A stretch of 64,000 nt of DNA from Dyella sp. S184 (lineage in GTDB: Bacteria > Pseudomonadota > Gammaproteobacteria > Xanthomonadales > Rhodanobacteraceae). This document shows, piece by piece, positions 25,639 through 32,516 of the stretch. Below the pieces are notes generated by a model that saw nothing but the letters and a program-made list of their open reading frames with translations, made no database searches and was not told where the DNA came from. Where the stretch lies: contig NZ_LMUE01000005.1 of the NCBI RefSeq assembly GCF_009766065.1, positions 62,001-126,000 on the forward strand, written 5' to 3'. A program made the translations under genes and the position numbers. Within the stretch, counting starts at the first letter, position 1, and every line of letters begins with the position of its first letter.

Positions 25639-26099
25639 GGCTCTTCCAGCTTGAGGGCAGTTCGGAGTTCGATGTGCATCCACCTGTCGTCGGACGACAA
25701 CTCATATGCGGCAACCTGGTCGAAGAAGTTATTCGGCGTCGTGTCTTCTGCGAAGTTCGGCACCACCAGTGAATAAGCGCCCGCGTGGCGCACGATTGCC
25801 CACTCGTCATCTGCGGCAGAGTGGAATGCTTCGCGCGGGTGCGAGTGCACCTGAGCAACGATCTTTGCGCGAGTTTTCCGAAGATGAGCCATAACCGCTC
25901 GCATGGCTTCGCTCGACATGTGGAAGCGATCAAAGGCCGCCACCTGATCGGGGCGGTAGGCTTCAGTGATCTGCGTCACCTCGGCGGTGGCGTGGCCAAG
26001 CCAAAGAACTACGGTTTCGACATCGCGCTCGCCGCCTTCGCGCAGATGGCGCAATGTCGTTTCAATAATCTGTGGCGCGCACTTCAACTGGGTTGTCAT
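25635..26099 (-). CDS. JAB/JAMM (Mov34/MPN-type) metallopeptidase
   Basis: The 154-residue protein starts at ATG 26099, with a 4-base overlap to the E2 gene. The JAMM signature is visible: Glu28 in VETVVLWLG and the zinc motif HSHPREAFHSAADD (85-98; His85, His87, Ser94 and Asp97/98). Such peptidases are deubiquitinase relatives that trim ubiquitin-like precursors or remove them from targets. The cognate Ubl here ends GGGGA, with an extra Ala after the glycines, which this enzyme could remove. It lies between E2 and E1 genes. The spacing inside the JAMM motif is one residue shorter than in AMSH/RadC types. Confidence 0.88.
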   Translation of the reverse strand: MTTQLKCAPQIIETTLRHLREGGERDVETVVLWLGHATAEVTQITEAYRPDQVAAFDRFHMSSEAMRAVMAHLRKTRAKIVAQVHSHPREAFHSAADDEWAIVRHAGAYSLVVPNFAEDTTPNNFFDQVAAYELSSDDRWMHIELRTALKLEEP

Positions 26100-26521
26100 A
26101 GTCCTACCTGCGTACGCCAAGCGACACATAGCTGGGTGAGCAGACCGGCCACGTTCATGCCGTCTTGCGCGCGATATGTATCCCAGAGATCGGTAAGATG
26201 GCTTGAATGAGTGTGGTACTCACGGAAACCACGCATGCAGACGAATGGGCGCCGTGTTGTAGGATGCAAATCCTGGTGGAAAACCCCACCGGGCAAGCCT
26301 ACCGGCGGACTTCCATCTGGCATGAGAAGTAGTGCCGAGGGAGGGAGTTCGGGCCAGTTATCGCAAGTGAGCTGCACGCGAAGCGGGCGTGTTCCGTTGA
26401 ACGTAACATCGACGACCGGATATTCGATCGAATTAACTTCCCAGCTATGGCACCGGGTGAAAACGAGCGAGAGGTTGGCAACCTCTCGCTCGAAGTTAGA
26501 CTTGGCGAGTGCCTCATGCAC
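26096..26521 (-). CDS. E2-like (UBC-fold) conjugating protein
   Basis: From GTG 26521 the protein has 141 residues; the frame continues upstream in the Ubl gene but only as a shadow. The UBC-like core has strands VVDVTFNGTRPLRVQL, a Pro-rich loop NWPELPPSALLLMPDG, and HPTTRRPFVCMRG, in which Cys95 sits after His86-Pro87 as the E2 active Cys does in prokaryotic E2 families (HP…C). It would take the Ubl from the E1 as a thioester and pass it to a target. The start overlaps the Ubl stop by 8 bases and the end overlaps the JAB start by ATGA. No HPN Asn is seen, so amide formation may differ from eukaryotic E2s. Confidence 0.8.
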   Translation of the reverse strand: MHEALAKSNFEREVANLSLVFTRCHSWEVNSIEYPVVDVTFNGTRPLRVQLTCDNWPELPPSALLLMPDGSPPVGLPGGVFHQDLHPTTRRPFVCMRGFREYHTHSSHLTDLWDTYRAQDGMNVAGLLTQLCVAWRTQVGL

Positions 26522-26825
26522 CGCCACCGCCCTCCCGCTTATGCCACTCGATCTCGACGATGCCGTAGAGATCATTCGCAGCGAAGGTCTCCGCTTCATT
26601 GATGGGCCGATTCCCGACCGTGGCCACCCAGTCCGCAGTGTTTGTAAGCCCAAGCTGCAGCGCGGCAGCGGCAAGCAATTCACGTACTACCTCGGTGCTA
26701 TAGCCGCGCCGATAGTCATCAAGGTTGGGAAACACGCCGCTCGTGGTGATCACAGCGAGCGCCATCGGGTGGCTCTTACTTTCGGAGTCGGCTCCAGCCG
26801 ATCCGGATGCGTCAGGGGTGCTCAT
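26514..26825 (-). CDS. Ubiquitin-like protein with C-terminal GGGGA tail
   Basis: The 103-residue protein starts at ATG 26825 with AGAGG upstream; the longer frame from 26891 lacks a ribosome site. Residues 1-20 are a Ser/Asp-rich tail, and residues 21-97 fit a beta-grasp fold (MALAVITTSG strand, helix STEVVRELLAAAALQLGL, strands WVATVGNRPI and LYGIVEIEWHK). It ends KREGGGGA. Di-glycine near the end is the site of E1 adenylation in ubiquitin-like systems; the extra Ala would have to be cut off, probably by the neighbouring JAB peptidase. It is the first gene of the operon, transcribed away from the Xre regulator. I infer the fold from pattern, not from a profile search. Confidence 0.82.
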   Translation of the reverse strand: MSTPDASGSAGADSESKSHPMALAVITTSGVFPNLDDYRRGYSTEVVRELLAAAALQLGLTNTADWVATVGNRPINEAETFAANDLYGIVEIEWHKREGGGGA

Positions 26826-26986
26826 GGTGCTTACCTCTTTGTCGGGGACCCGCAAGGGGGAAGGCGGGCGGAATGTTTGTCTCACAAACATCTGGCATTG
26901 TCACTAACAATCACATCTCCATGTCATCAACATTGACATTGCCCCCCGTATGGGCGACGCTGTGGCTCGTCCTATGAGCTCCCCTC
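26826..26986. promoter_or_regulatory. Divergent promoter with several dyads between Ubl and Xre operons
   Basis: This 161-base region separates the Ubl operon (leftward) from xre (rightward). It holds ATGTTTGT-CTC-ACAAACAT (26873-26891), ATTGT-CACTA-ACAAT (26897-26911) and TGTCA…TGACA (26922-26938). Such dyads fit Xre-family operators. The purine-rich ribosome site for the Ubl start is at its left edge. Autoregulation of both operons by the Xre protein is the simplest reading. Confidence 0.7.
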
Positions 26987-27310
26987 ATGACAGACAAAGA
27001 AACCTTCTATAAAGCGCTCGGTAGCAAAATCCGCGAGCAGCGCGAGGTCGTAGGCCTCACCCAGGCGCAACTGGCAAATGCTGTGGGTCTGTCCCGAACC
27101 TCGGTAACTAACATCGAGCTAGGCAGGCAACGATTGATGCTCGATCAATTCGAAAGCATATGTGCCGCCGTTGGAAAGACAGCAGGTGATGTTCTTGGCT
27201 CTGCGCAAACCCCTGTCGTCGAGACGAGGAATGCTCATGACTTGGGTGCATTGCCGTCTGTGCAGAATTTCGTCCGCGAGCTCAAGCAAGCGAAGGGTAA
27301 GGAAAGATGA
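26987..27310 (+). CDS. Xre-family transcriptional regulator
   Basis: The 107-residue protein has an HTH_3 domain at residues 8-65 (KIREQREVVGLTQAQLANAV, then GLSRTSVTNIELGRQRLMLD). The remainder is a short tail ending QAKGKER. It is the first gene of the rightward operon, overlapping the ImmA/IrrE peptidase gene by ATGA. The pairing of an Xre repressor with an ImmA/IrrE peptidase is known from ICEBs1 (ImmR/ImmA) and from CBASS-associated CapH/CapP, where cleavage of the repressor derepresses the island. Here the likely targets are the divergent Ubl operon and its own promoter. Confidence 0.88.
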   Translation: MTDKETFYKALGSKIREQREVVGLTQAQLANAVGLSRTSVTNIELGRQRLMLDQFESICAAVGKTAGDVLGSAQTPVVETRNAHDLGALPSVQNFVRELKQAKGKER

Positions 27311-27846
27311 CTCCGACCCGACCCCGCTATGCCCGAATCAGGCAACTCGTCGACGAGCTACTGACCGCAAGCGGCACGAGATCGGCACCAGTGCCAGTAG
27401 AGAAGATCGCAGCCCACGTAGGTGCGGAGATTGTCTTTCGAGACTTCGATGAAAACGTGTCCGGGGTACTCGTGCGAAGCGACACGGCTCCAGTCATTGG
27501 AGTCGCAACAAACCAATCCACCGAACGTCAGCGATTCACAATCGCGCATGAACTAGGTCATCTGGCTCTCCATGAGGGTCGTGAAGTTCACGTCGATAAG
27601 CTTTTTCGTATCAACTTGAGATCACCTAGTTCTTCACGTGCGGAAGACGTCCAGGAAATCGAGGCGAATGCGTTTGCTGCGTCCTTGTTAATGCCACAGC
27701 TTTTCCTTCAGAAGGATATCGCCAGCATCGAGCTCGACTTCGAAGATCCCAGTCGGATTCTTCCTCTTGCTCAGAAATATGGTGTGAGCGTGCAAGCTAT
27801 GACGTTTCGACTCCTGAATCTGTTTGGCTCATCCGAGCGAGCATGA
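27307..27846 (+). CDS. ImmA/IrrE-family metallopeptidase
   Basis: The 179-residue protein contains the zinc motif FTIAHELGHLALHEG (His81, Glu82, His85) and the downstream Glu119 in EIEANAFAASLLMP, the third zinc ligand in this family. Length is typical of single-domain ImmA-type peptidases. It would cleave its partner Xre repressor upon a stress or DNA-damage signal, as in ImmA/ImmR and CapP/CapH; this is inference from family and gene order. It is coupled to xre upstream and to the zinc-finger gene downstream by 4-base overlaps. Confidence 0.9.
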   Translation: MTPTRPRYARIRQLVDELLTASGTRSAPVPVEKIAAHVGAEIVFRDFDENVSGVLVRSDTAPVIGVATNQSTERQRFTIAHELGHLALHEGREVHVDKLFRINLRSPSSSRAEDVQEIEANAFAASLLMPQLFLQKDIASIELDFEDPSRILPLAQKYGVSVQAMTFRLLNLFGSSERA

Positions 27847-28208
27847 TTGCGTTTCTAGGCCAGATTCTGCGAGCCTTGGCGGGGTTGTTTCGCACACCGT
27901 CACAGCCCGATGACAGCGCCACACGAGAGCACGTCCGCACAAGTTATTCGTCGCGAACTCGATGTAACGTTCGACGTTATCGCGGCACGAACGAGCCGCC
28001 GCCAATGCAATGGAAGGCTTGTCACCACACAACAATCGCCCGATTCAAGGCGGAAATGACATGCCCTCACGGACATGGGCTGACGTTGAAGAGTCATAGC
28101 GTCAGCGCATCAGGGATCGTCAGTCCCAGTGTGGTTTGCCCTTCGCCAGGATGCCGGTTTCATGAGTTTGTCGTGCTAGACGACTGGGACTTTGGCGAAG
28201 TCGCGTAA
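27843..28208 (+). CDS. Small predicted zinc-binding protein coupled to the ImmA gene
   Basis: The 121-residue protein starts in the ATGA overlap with the peptidase gene. Residues 1-20 look hydrophobic (MIAFLGQILRALAGLF) and could form a membrane anchor or amphipathic helix. The C-terminal half has Cys/His pairs that could bind zinc: KACHH, MTCPHGHG and VVCPSPGCRFHEF. I do not recognise the family. Its firm coupling to xre-immA suggests a role in sensing or in the conjugation module. A few residues resemble zinc-ribbon adaptor proteins found near prokaryotic ubiquitin-like genes, but I cannot confirm this. Confidence 0.65.
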   Translation: MIAFLGQILRALAGLFRTPSQPDDSATREHVRTSYSSRTRCNVRRYRGTNEPPPMQWKACHHTTIARFKAEMTCPHGHGLTLKSHSVSASGIVSPSVVCPSPGCRFHEFVVLDDWDFGEVA

Positions 28209-28240
28209 GAACTAAGCGCGTTGGCATCTATTCGGAAAGG

Positions 28241-28435
28241 TCAGAATTTTTCGACGTACACACCGACATATGGTGTTTTGCGCGTACTCGAGTCGGGCGA
28301 CACGGACTCTTTCAACTTTGTAAGCTGTTCCGAAGACAGACGCTTGACCTCAACACGCGAAGGTTCATGCCGTGCTGCTGCACTCACAACTTTCTCGTAT
28401 GAACCTGCAGCATCTTGAGCATGGGATTTGTTCAT
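28241..28435 (-). CDS. Small protein downstream of the Ntn hydrolase
   Basis: The 64-residue protein starts at ATG 28435, 11 bases after the Ntn hydrolase stop, with GAGG upstream. It is charged and mostly helical in look (YEKVVSAAARHEPSRVEVKR then LSSEQLTKLKESVSP), with a C-terminal VGVYVEKF strand. No family is recognised. The spacing implies co-translation with the hydrolase, so an activator, inhibitor or adaptor is possible. It ends 32 bases from the convergent zinc-binding gene. Confidence 0.55.
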   Translation of the reverse strand: MNKSHAQDAAGSYEKVVSAAARHEPSRVEVKRLSSEQLTKLKESVSPDSSTRKTPYVGVYVEKF

Positions 28436-28446
28436 ATCGACGAACC

Positions 28447-29247
28447 TCAAGTGTTCAGTTCCGACGGGTAGTAGTGCTTTCTCGCGACCCACTTAAATCC
28501 GTTGTGCTTGGTGATAGCTGCAAGATCAACGGGTTTTGCGACAATGGAGTATCCAGGCTGGAAGCGTACGTAGCCACACGTCACATCAATAAAATAGTGC
28601 ACAAGGTCGACTGCATCCTGAATCGGCATTGCGCCGTTAATCAAAGGTTCCATGCTCGTCAACAGCGCTCTTGCATCGTCGAGGGTAACCCCCGCCGCGA
28701 TAAGCTTTTGTTCGATCTGACTCGAGTATCCAAATAGTACGCGCTGAATCGGCTCGCGCGCGCCTTCCCATACGCAATCCCAGATGGCCTCGGGCTGCAC
28801 AACTTGCGCCAATTCGGCACCATGGCCGGTCAACGTAAGCCGCCAAATCTCCGCGCTATCCTTATCCGATGAATAGCCACCGATAAGGAAGCCCATCACC
28901 GTCGAGTTGTCGTTGCCACCGTGCAGTGGCTCATAGAGCTCGTCGTAGAAATATCGCTTGAACGCATTGGCGACGTTTTCCACATTGAAATTTCGCGGAT
29001 CGACATGCCACGCGGGGTCTGGTCCGCTCAGCCTCGCTCGCAACTCGTTCGCAAGGCTGGATACTGACCTGTTCTTAAGGCTTCCAAGTCCAAAAGTGAG
29101 CGCGCCCACGGGAAGGTTTCGGACGTGAATCAGCTTTTCAGTGTTGAAGTAGGAATTGTGATATTGGTCAGCCGTAAACAGCGCGGAAGCGCTATCCGCC
29201 CCTAGGACGAGACCGTCCCCGACTTTCAACGCGACAACTATCGTCAT
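28447..29247 (-). CDS. Proteasome beta/HslV-like Ntn hydrolase
   Basis: The 266-residue protein starts MTIVVALKVGDGLVLGADSA, the typical N-terminus of T1-family peptidases. Removal of Met would expose Thr1. Counting from it, the conserved Asp17 falls in GADSAS and a Lys lies at 37 in NTEKLIHV, near the usual Lys33. A glycine turn FGLGS and the strand VMGFLIGGYSS fit the alpha-beta-beta-alpha sandwich. The protein is longer than HslV (about 175) and is not a close match to Anbu as I know it. No AAA+ unfoldase lies next to it. It is followed by a 64-aa gene. It sits at the right end of the transposon beside the Ubl module, so degradation or processing of Ubl-tagged proteins is an appealing but unproven role. 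Confidence 0.8.
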   Translation of the reverse strand: MTIVVALKVGDGLVLGADSASALFTADQYHNSYFNTEKLIHVRNLPVGALTFGLGSLKNRSVSSLANELRARLSGPDPAWHVDPRNFNVENVANAFKRYFYDELYEPLHGGNDNSTVMGFLIGGYSSDKDSAEIWRLTLTGHGAELAQVVQPEAIWDCVWEGAREPIQRVLFGYSSQIEQKLIAAGVTLDDARALLTSMEPLINGAMPIQDAVDLVHYFIDVTCGYVRFQPGYSIVAKPVDLAAITKHNGFKWVARKHYYPSELNT

Positions 29248-29370
29248 CCGTGTCCCCCTGCCGCAACTGCCTTCGGCCCAATAGGGCCGCCCCTTAAGGC
29301 CGAGTCTATGCGTCGTGCGGTTGACTGCGCAATGTCCAGCTCAGCCAAAGGATGCATCGGTACCAATTGG

Positions 29371-29495
29371 TGTCAGTTGGCGTCTGAAAGGACTTTATTG
29401 TTGTCAGTTGGCATCAGTGCGACCCGTTGCTCGGCAAACAATATTGTTTTCAGTCATAACTTTATACGTACTGACATCAATAAGGACCGCCGACA
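29371..29495. repeat. Right transposon end with terminal repeat and TnsB-type sites
   Basis: The terminal inverted repeat is 29469-29495. On the minus strand, GATGTCAG (29478-29471), GATGCCAA (29415-29408) and GACGCCAA (29384-29377) mirror the motifs of the left end. The sites lie 63 and 31 bases apart, wider than on the left, an asymmetry typical of Tn7 ends. Bases 29248-29370 lie between the hydrolase start and these sites and hold its promoter. Confidence 0.85.
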
Positions 29496-29779
29496 TGCCC
29501 ATCGGATCGCTTCAACCGCCAGAGTCTGGTCAGCTCTCATCCCGCCACGAAAGGCAAAGCATCACCCGTACCAAATGGCACAAGTTGATGAACGCTTTTG
29601 GTGTGGACGCGTGATTCCGCTACAGCAATCACAGGTTGTCGATCCAAGCGCAGCCTGGAGCGGCCCTTGCGGGCCCTGCATCAATGCAATCGGCAACTGC
29701 AACACCTCCGGATCAGCACATCGGCTGACCCGGGATGTCCGTACTGGGGCTGATCAAGGGCAATCCTGGACGTGGAACG
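29496..29779. other. Chromosomal flank right of the transposon, starting with TSD copy TGCCC
   Basis: 29496-29500 is the second TGCCC. Joining bases up to 8177 directly to 29501 rebuilds the empty site. Short frames cross the joint (one ends …WHKLMNAFGVDA at 29613) but have no good start. No tRNA or conserved gene end is seen, so the site looks intergenic. Confidence 0.75.
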
Positions 29780-30613
29780 TCAGAACTTGCCGGCGCGGAA
29801 GTCGGCGATCGCCTCGTGGATCTGCTCGGGCGTGTTCATCACGAACGGCCCGTAGCGCGCCACGCTTTCCTTCAACGGTTTACCGGCGACGACGAGCATG
29901 CGCGATGGCTTGCCGCCACCGGCCAGTTGCAGCTGCTCGCCTTCGGACAGCACGCCAAGCTCGCTGCGTTGCAGTGATTCGCCACCGACCAATGCCGATT
30001 CGCCCTCGAACACATAGGCGAAGCCGTGATGCCCGGTCGGCAGATCCAGCGTCAACGACGCGCCGGCTTGCAGGCTGATGTCCAGATACACCGGCGCGGT
30101 GACGATGCCTTCGACCGGACCGGTCGCACCGGCCAGCTCGCCGGCAATCACCTTCACCTCGACACCGTCAGCCGGATGCACCACCGGAATTCGCTCGGGG
30201 CCGATGTCCTGGTAGCGCGGCGCAGTCATCTTGTCCTTCGCCGGCAGGTTCACCCACAGCTGGAACCCCCACATCAGGCCGTTTTCCTGCTGCGGCATTT
30301 CCGAATGCAGGATGCCGCGGCCAGCGGTCATCCACTGCACGCTGCCCGGGGTGAGGTCACCGCGATTGCCGTGGTTGTCACCGTGCTGCATATGCCCGGC
30401 CAGCATGTAGGTGACCGTCTCGAAGCCGCGATGCGGATGCTCCGGGAAGCCGGCGATGTAGTCGCCCGCATCGTCGGAACGGAATTCGTCCAGCAGCAGG
30501 AACGGATCGAGCATGTCGAGTCCGGGCTGGCCGATGATGCGCTTCAGCTTCACGCCGGCGCCGTCGGAGGTGTCGGTGCCGCGGATGCGGCGGGTGATGT
30601 GGCGATCGCTCAT
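29780..30613 (-). CDS. Pirin family protein
   Basis: The 277-residue protein is a bicupin. The metal-binding residues lie in FPEHPHRGFETVTYMLAGHM and HSEMPQ, typical of pirins; the second cupin follows with GHHGFAYVFEG. Bacterial pirins include quercetin dioxygenases and redox-sensing proteins; the activity here cannot be fixed. The gene is the first chromosomal gene right of the transposon and is read toward it, with 284 bases between its stop and the insertion point. Confidence 0.92.
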   Translation of the reverse strand: MSDRHITRRIRGTDTSDGAGVKLKRIIGQPGLDMLDPFLLLDEFRSDDAGDYIAGFPEHPHRGFETVTYMLAGHMQHGDNHGNRGDLTPGSVQWMTAGRGILHSEMPQQENGLMWGFQLWVNLPAKDKMTAPRYQDIGPERIPVVHPADGVEVKVIAGELAGATGPVEGIVTAPVYLDISLQAGASLTLDLPTGHHGFAYVFEGESALVGGESLQRSELGVLSEGEQLQLAGGGKPSRMLVVAGKPLKESVARYGPFVMNTPEQIHEAIADFRAGKF

Positions 30614-30736
30614 GGGGTGACTCCAGTCAGAGATGTCTGGCCACGAAGATGGCCCCGTTGCTGCGCTTATCCAAGCGCTAGCGCTGGAACGGATCGTTTC
30701 ATCCCGGCAACGCTGCGGCGACCAGAGACCCGGCCT

Positions 30737-31414
30737 TCAGTGCACCCAGTGCCCACTGCGCTGGCGCGGTGGTGCGTCGTCATCGTGATCATCGCCCGGC
30801 GACTGCAACACCATGGCTTCCACTTCAGCCTCGGTGGCCGGCTTGGCCTGCCAGTATTGATTCACCGCGCCGAGCACGGCCGGTACTTGCGACAGGCACT
30901 CGTCGTATTCATCTTCGCTGAGTTTCTCGAACTCGGTATCCGCGCTGAGGATGCCTTCGTCCACCGCCAGTGCCATCACCGGGCCGAGCAGTTCCATCAA
31001 CTGCGGGTCTTCGGACAGGCGGTTTTCCCACAGGCTGGCGCGCAGGTCGATGCCGCGGCTGAAACCTTCACACCAGCCGGCGGCCGACAGCGTCGGGCCG
31101 GTTTCCAGTTCGACCTCGCCGAGGATCGGCTCATAGGCATCGACGTCGAGTTCCGCACTGATCGAATCGTTGAGCTTGGCCAGCAGCGCCAGCACGCGGT
31201 TGCCTTCATCCTCGTCGGCGAACGGTTCGTGCAGCACCTCGGGTAGCCACTCGTCCGGCAATACCAGCAGCGGACCGACCGCCAGCGCGCTGAGCAAGCC
31301 GTGCACGCCGTCGAGCAGCAGGTCGCCTTCGCCGGTATGCGCGCGCAGGTAGCGATCCAGCTCATCCAGTTCGTTGTCGTCCAGCGAGCTGGGCCATTCG
31401 GTTTTTGCGGTCAT
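30737..31414 (-). CDS. UPF0149 (YecA/YgfB-like) family protein
   Basis: From ATG 31414 the protein has 225 residues; the longer frame is an overlap with xth in another reading frame. It has LDRYLRAHTGEGDLLLDGVHGLLSA-type start, then AGWCEGFSRGID and the acidic helical C-terminus of the UPF0149 family (YgfB/YecA). The extended tail ends with His/Asp-rich HDDDAPP. Function of the family is unclear; YgfB in Pseudomonas acts on AlpA-dependent gene control. It overlaps xth by ATGA and is therefore translated with it. Confidence 0.87.
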   Translation of the reverse strand: MTAKTEWPSSLDDNELDELDRYLRAHTGEGDLLLDGVHGLLSALAVGPLLVLPDEWLPEVLHEPFADEDEGNRVLALLAKLNDSISAELDVDAYEPILGEVELETGPTLSAAGWCEGFSRGIDLRASLWENRLSEDPQLMELLGPVMALAVDEGILSADTEFEKLSEDEYDECLSQVPAVLGAVNQYWQAKPATEAEVEAMVLQSPGDDHDDDAPPRQRSGHWVH

Positions 31415-32178
31415 ATATCCAGTTCCAGCGTCACCGGCGTGTGGTCGGAAGGACGCTCCCAGCGACGCGGTTCGCGGTCGATTGCTGCCGCCGTGGCGGC
31501 GGATTTCAATGCCTCGCCGATCAGGATCAGATCGATGCGCAGGCCCATGTTGCGACGGAACGCGGCCTGCCGGTAGTCCCACCAGCTGTAATGTTCAGCG
31601 CCGGATTCGAACAGCCGGAAACTGTCGTGCAGCCCGAGGTCGGTGATCGCCCTGAGTCCAGCGCGCTCCGGCGGCGAACACAGGATGTCTTCGCCCCAGG
31701 CCACCGGATCGTAGACGTCGCGATCATCCGGGCAGATGTTGAAATCGCCCAGCACCACCAGGTTCGGATGGCGCTCCAGTTCGCGCGCCAGGAACTCGCG
31801 CACCTTGGCCAGCCAGTCCAGCTTGTAAGCGTATTTCTCGTCGCCGACCGCCTTGCCGTTGACCACGTACAGGTCGACCACGCGCAACTTGCCGATAGTG
31901 GCGGCCAGGATCCGCCGCTGCGGATCATCCAGTCCGGGGATATCGGTGACGATGTCGGTGGGTTGCTCGCGAGCCAGGATCGCCACGCCGTTGTAAGTCT
32001 TCTGGCCCGAATACACCGTGCGATAGCCCGCCGCCGCCAGCTCGTCGACCGGAAATTTGGCATCCTCCAACTTGGTTTCCTGCAGCGCCACGATGTCCGG
32101 CTGCGCATCGGCCAACCACTGGGTCAGGTGCGGCAGGCGCACCTTCAGCGAATTGACGTTCCACGAGGCGATTTTCAT
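31411..32178 (-). CDS. xth: Exodeoxyribonuclease III (AP endonuclease)
   Basis: The 255-residue enzyme starts at ATG 32178 (MKIASWNVNSLKVRL), the canonical ExoIII start. The metal-binding Glu lies in IVALQETKLED, the catalytic Asp and Asn in LGDFNICP, and the C-terminal SDHTPV motif holds the last Asp-His pair. It incises DNA at abasic sites in base-excision repair. It is followed by a UPF0149 gene with a 4-base overlap. Confidence 0.95.
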   Translation of the reverse strand: MKIASWNVNSLKVRLPHLTQWLADAQPDIVALQETKLEDAKFPVDELAAAGYRTVYSGQKTYNGVAILAREQPTDIVTDIPGLDDPQRRILAATIGKLRVVDLYVVNGKAVGDEKYAYKLDWLAKVREFLARELERHPNLVVLGDFNICPDDRDVYDPVAWGEDILCSPPERAGLRAITDLGLHDSFRLFESGAEHYSWWDYRQAAFRRNMGLRIDLILIGEALKSAATAAAIDREPRRWERPSDHTPVTLELDI

Positions 32179-32516
32179 CCTGACATTGTAAGGGATGTGC
32201 ACGTCCGGGCTGCCTGAAACCGGCAATCAACAGCAAGACGGGACGGTTTTTGCGATTTTCGAGGCCATTGTTGCTGTCCATATCAAATTGGCGAGAACGG
32301 CGCTGCAGCGCGGCCTGGGGCGGTAAATGATCGGGACCTGGTGGGCGTGGACACGCCGCCGAATAGGGATTTGTGCATTAAACCCACCGAAACCTTGCAT
32401 TCCGGTGTATGCTGGGAAAGCAGGAGTCTGAGGAAACTCAGGGCTTCTGCTCCTATTGCGGTCAAGTGCACTACGCTCCGAGCCGCAAACCATCACTAGC
32501 TTCAAAGGTATGTTAC

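Larger units (their letters stand above)
8178..29495. mobile_element. Complete Tn7-like transposon (21,318 bp) with tnsABC-tniQ and cargo
   Basis: The borders are exact. The first 27 bases and the reverse complement of the last 27 match at 25 positions, both beginning TGTCGGC and containing CCTTATTGATGTCAGTA. Identical 5-bp direct repeats TGCCC flank the element. The interior encodes TnsA-, TnsB-, TnsC- and TniQ-like proteins with visible catalytic residues, so it may be active or recently so. Cargo lies on both sides of the tns operon: secreted S53 peptidases on the left and a ubiquitin-like conjugation module with an Ntn hydrolase on the right. By eye the interior is less GC-rich than the flanks. 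The insertion is intergenic, between a Band-7-like gene and a pirin gene, not beside glmS as in classical attTn7. Internal IS66 and gene fragments show a history of other insertions. Confidence 0.93.

Noticed and set aside
26826-26891. Longer N-terminus for the ubiquitin-like protein (start at 26891)
   Set aside because: The ribosome site AGAGG fits ATG 26825, and the extra bases contain the promoter dyads.
29308-30078. A 256-codon plus-strand frame spanning the right transposon end and pirin
   Set aside because: It crosses the mobile-element border and is antisense to pirin; not a gene.
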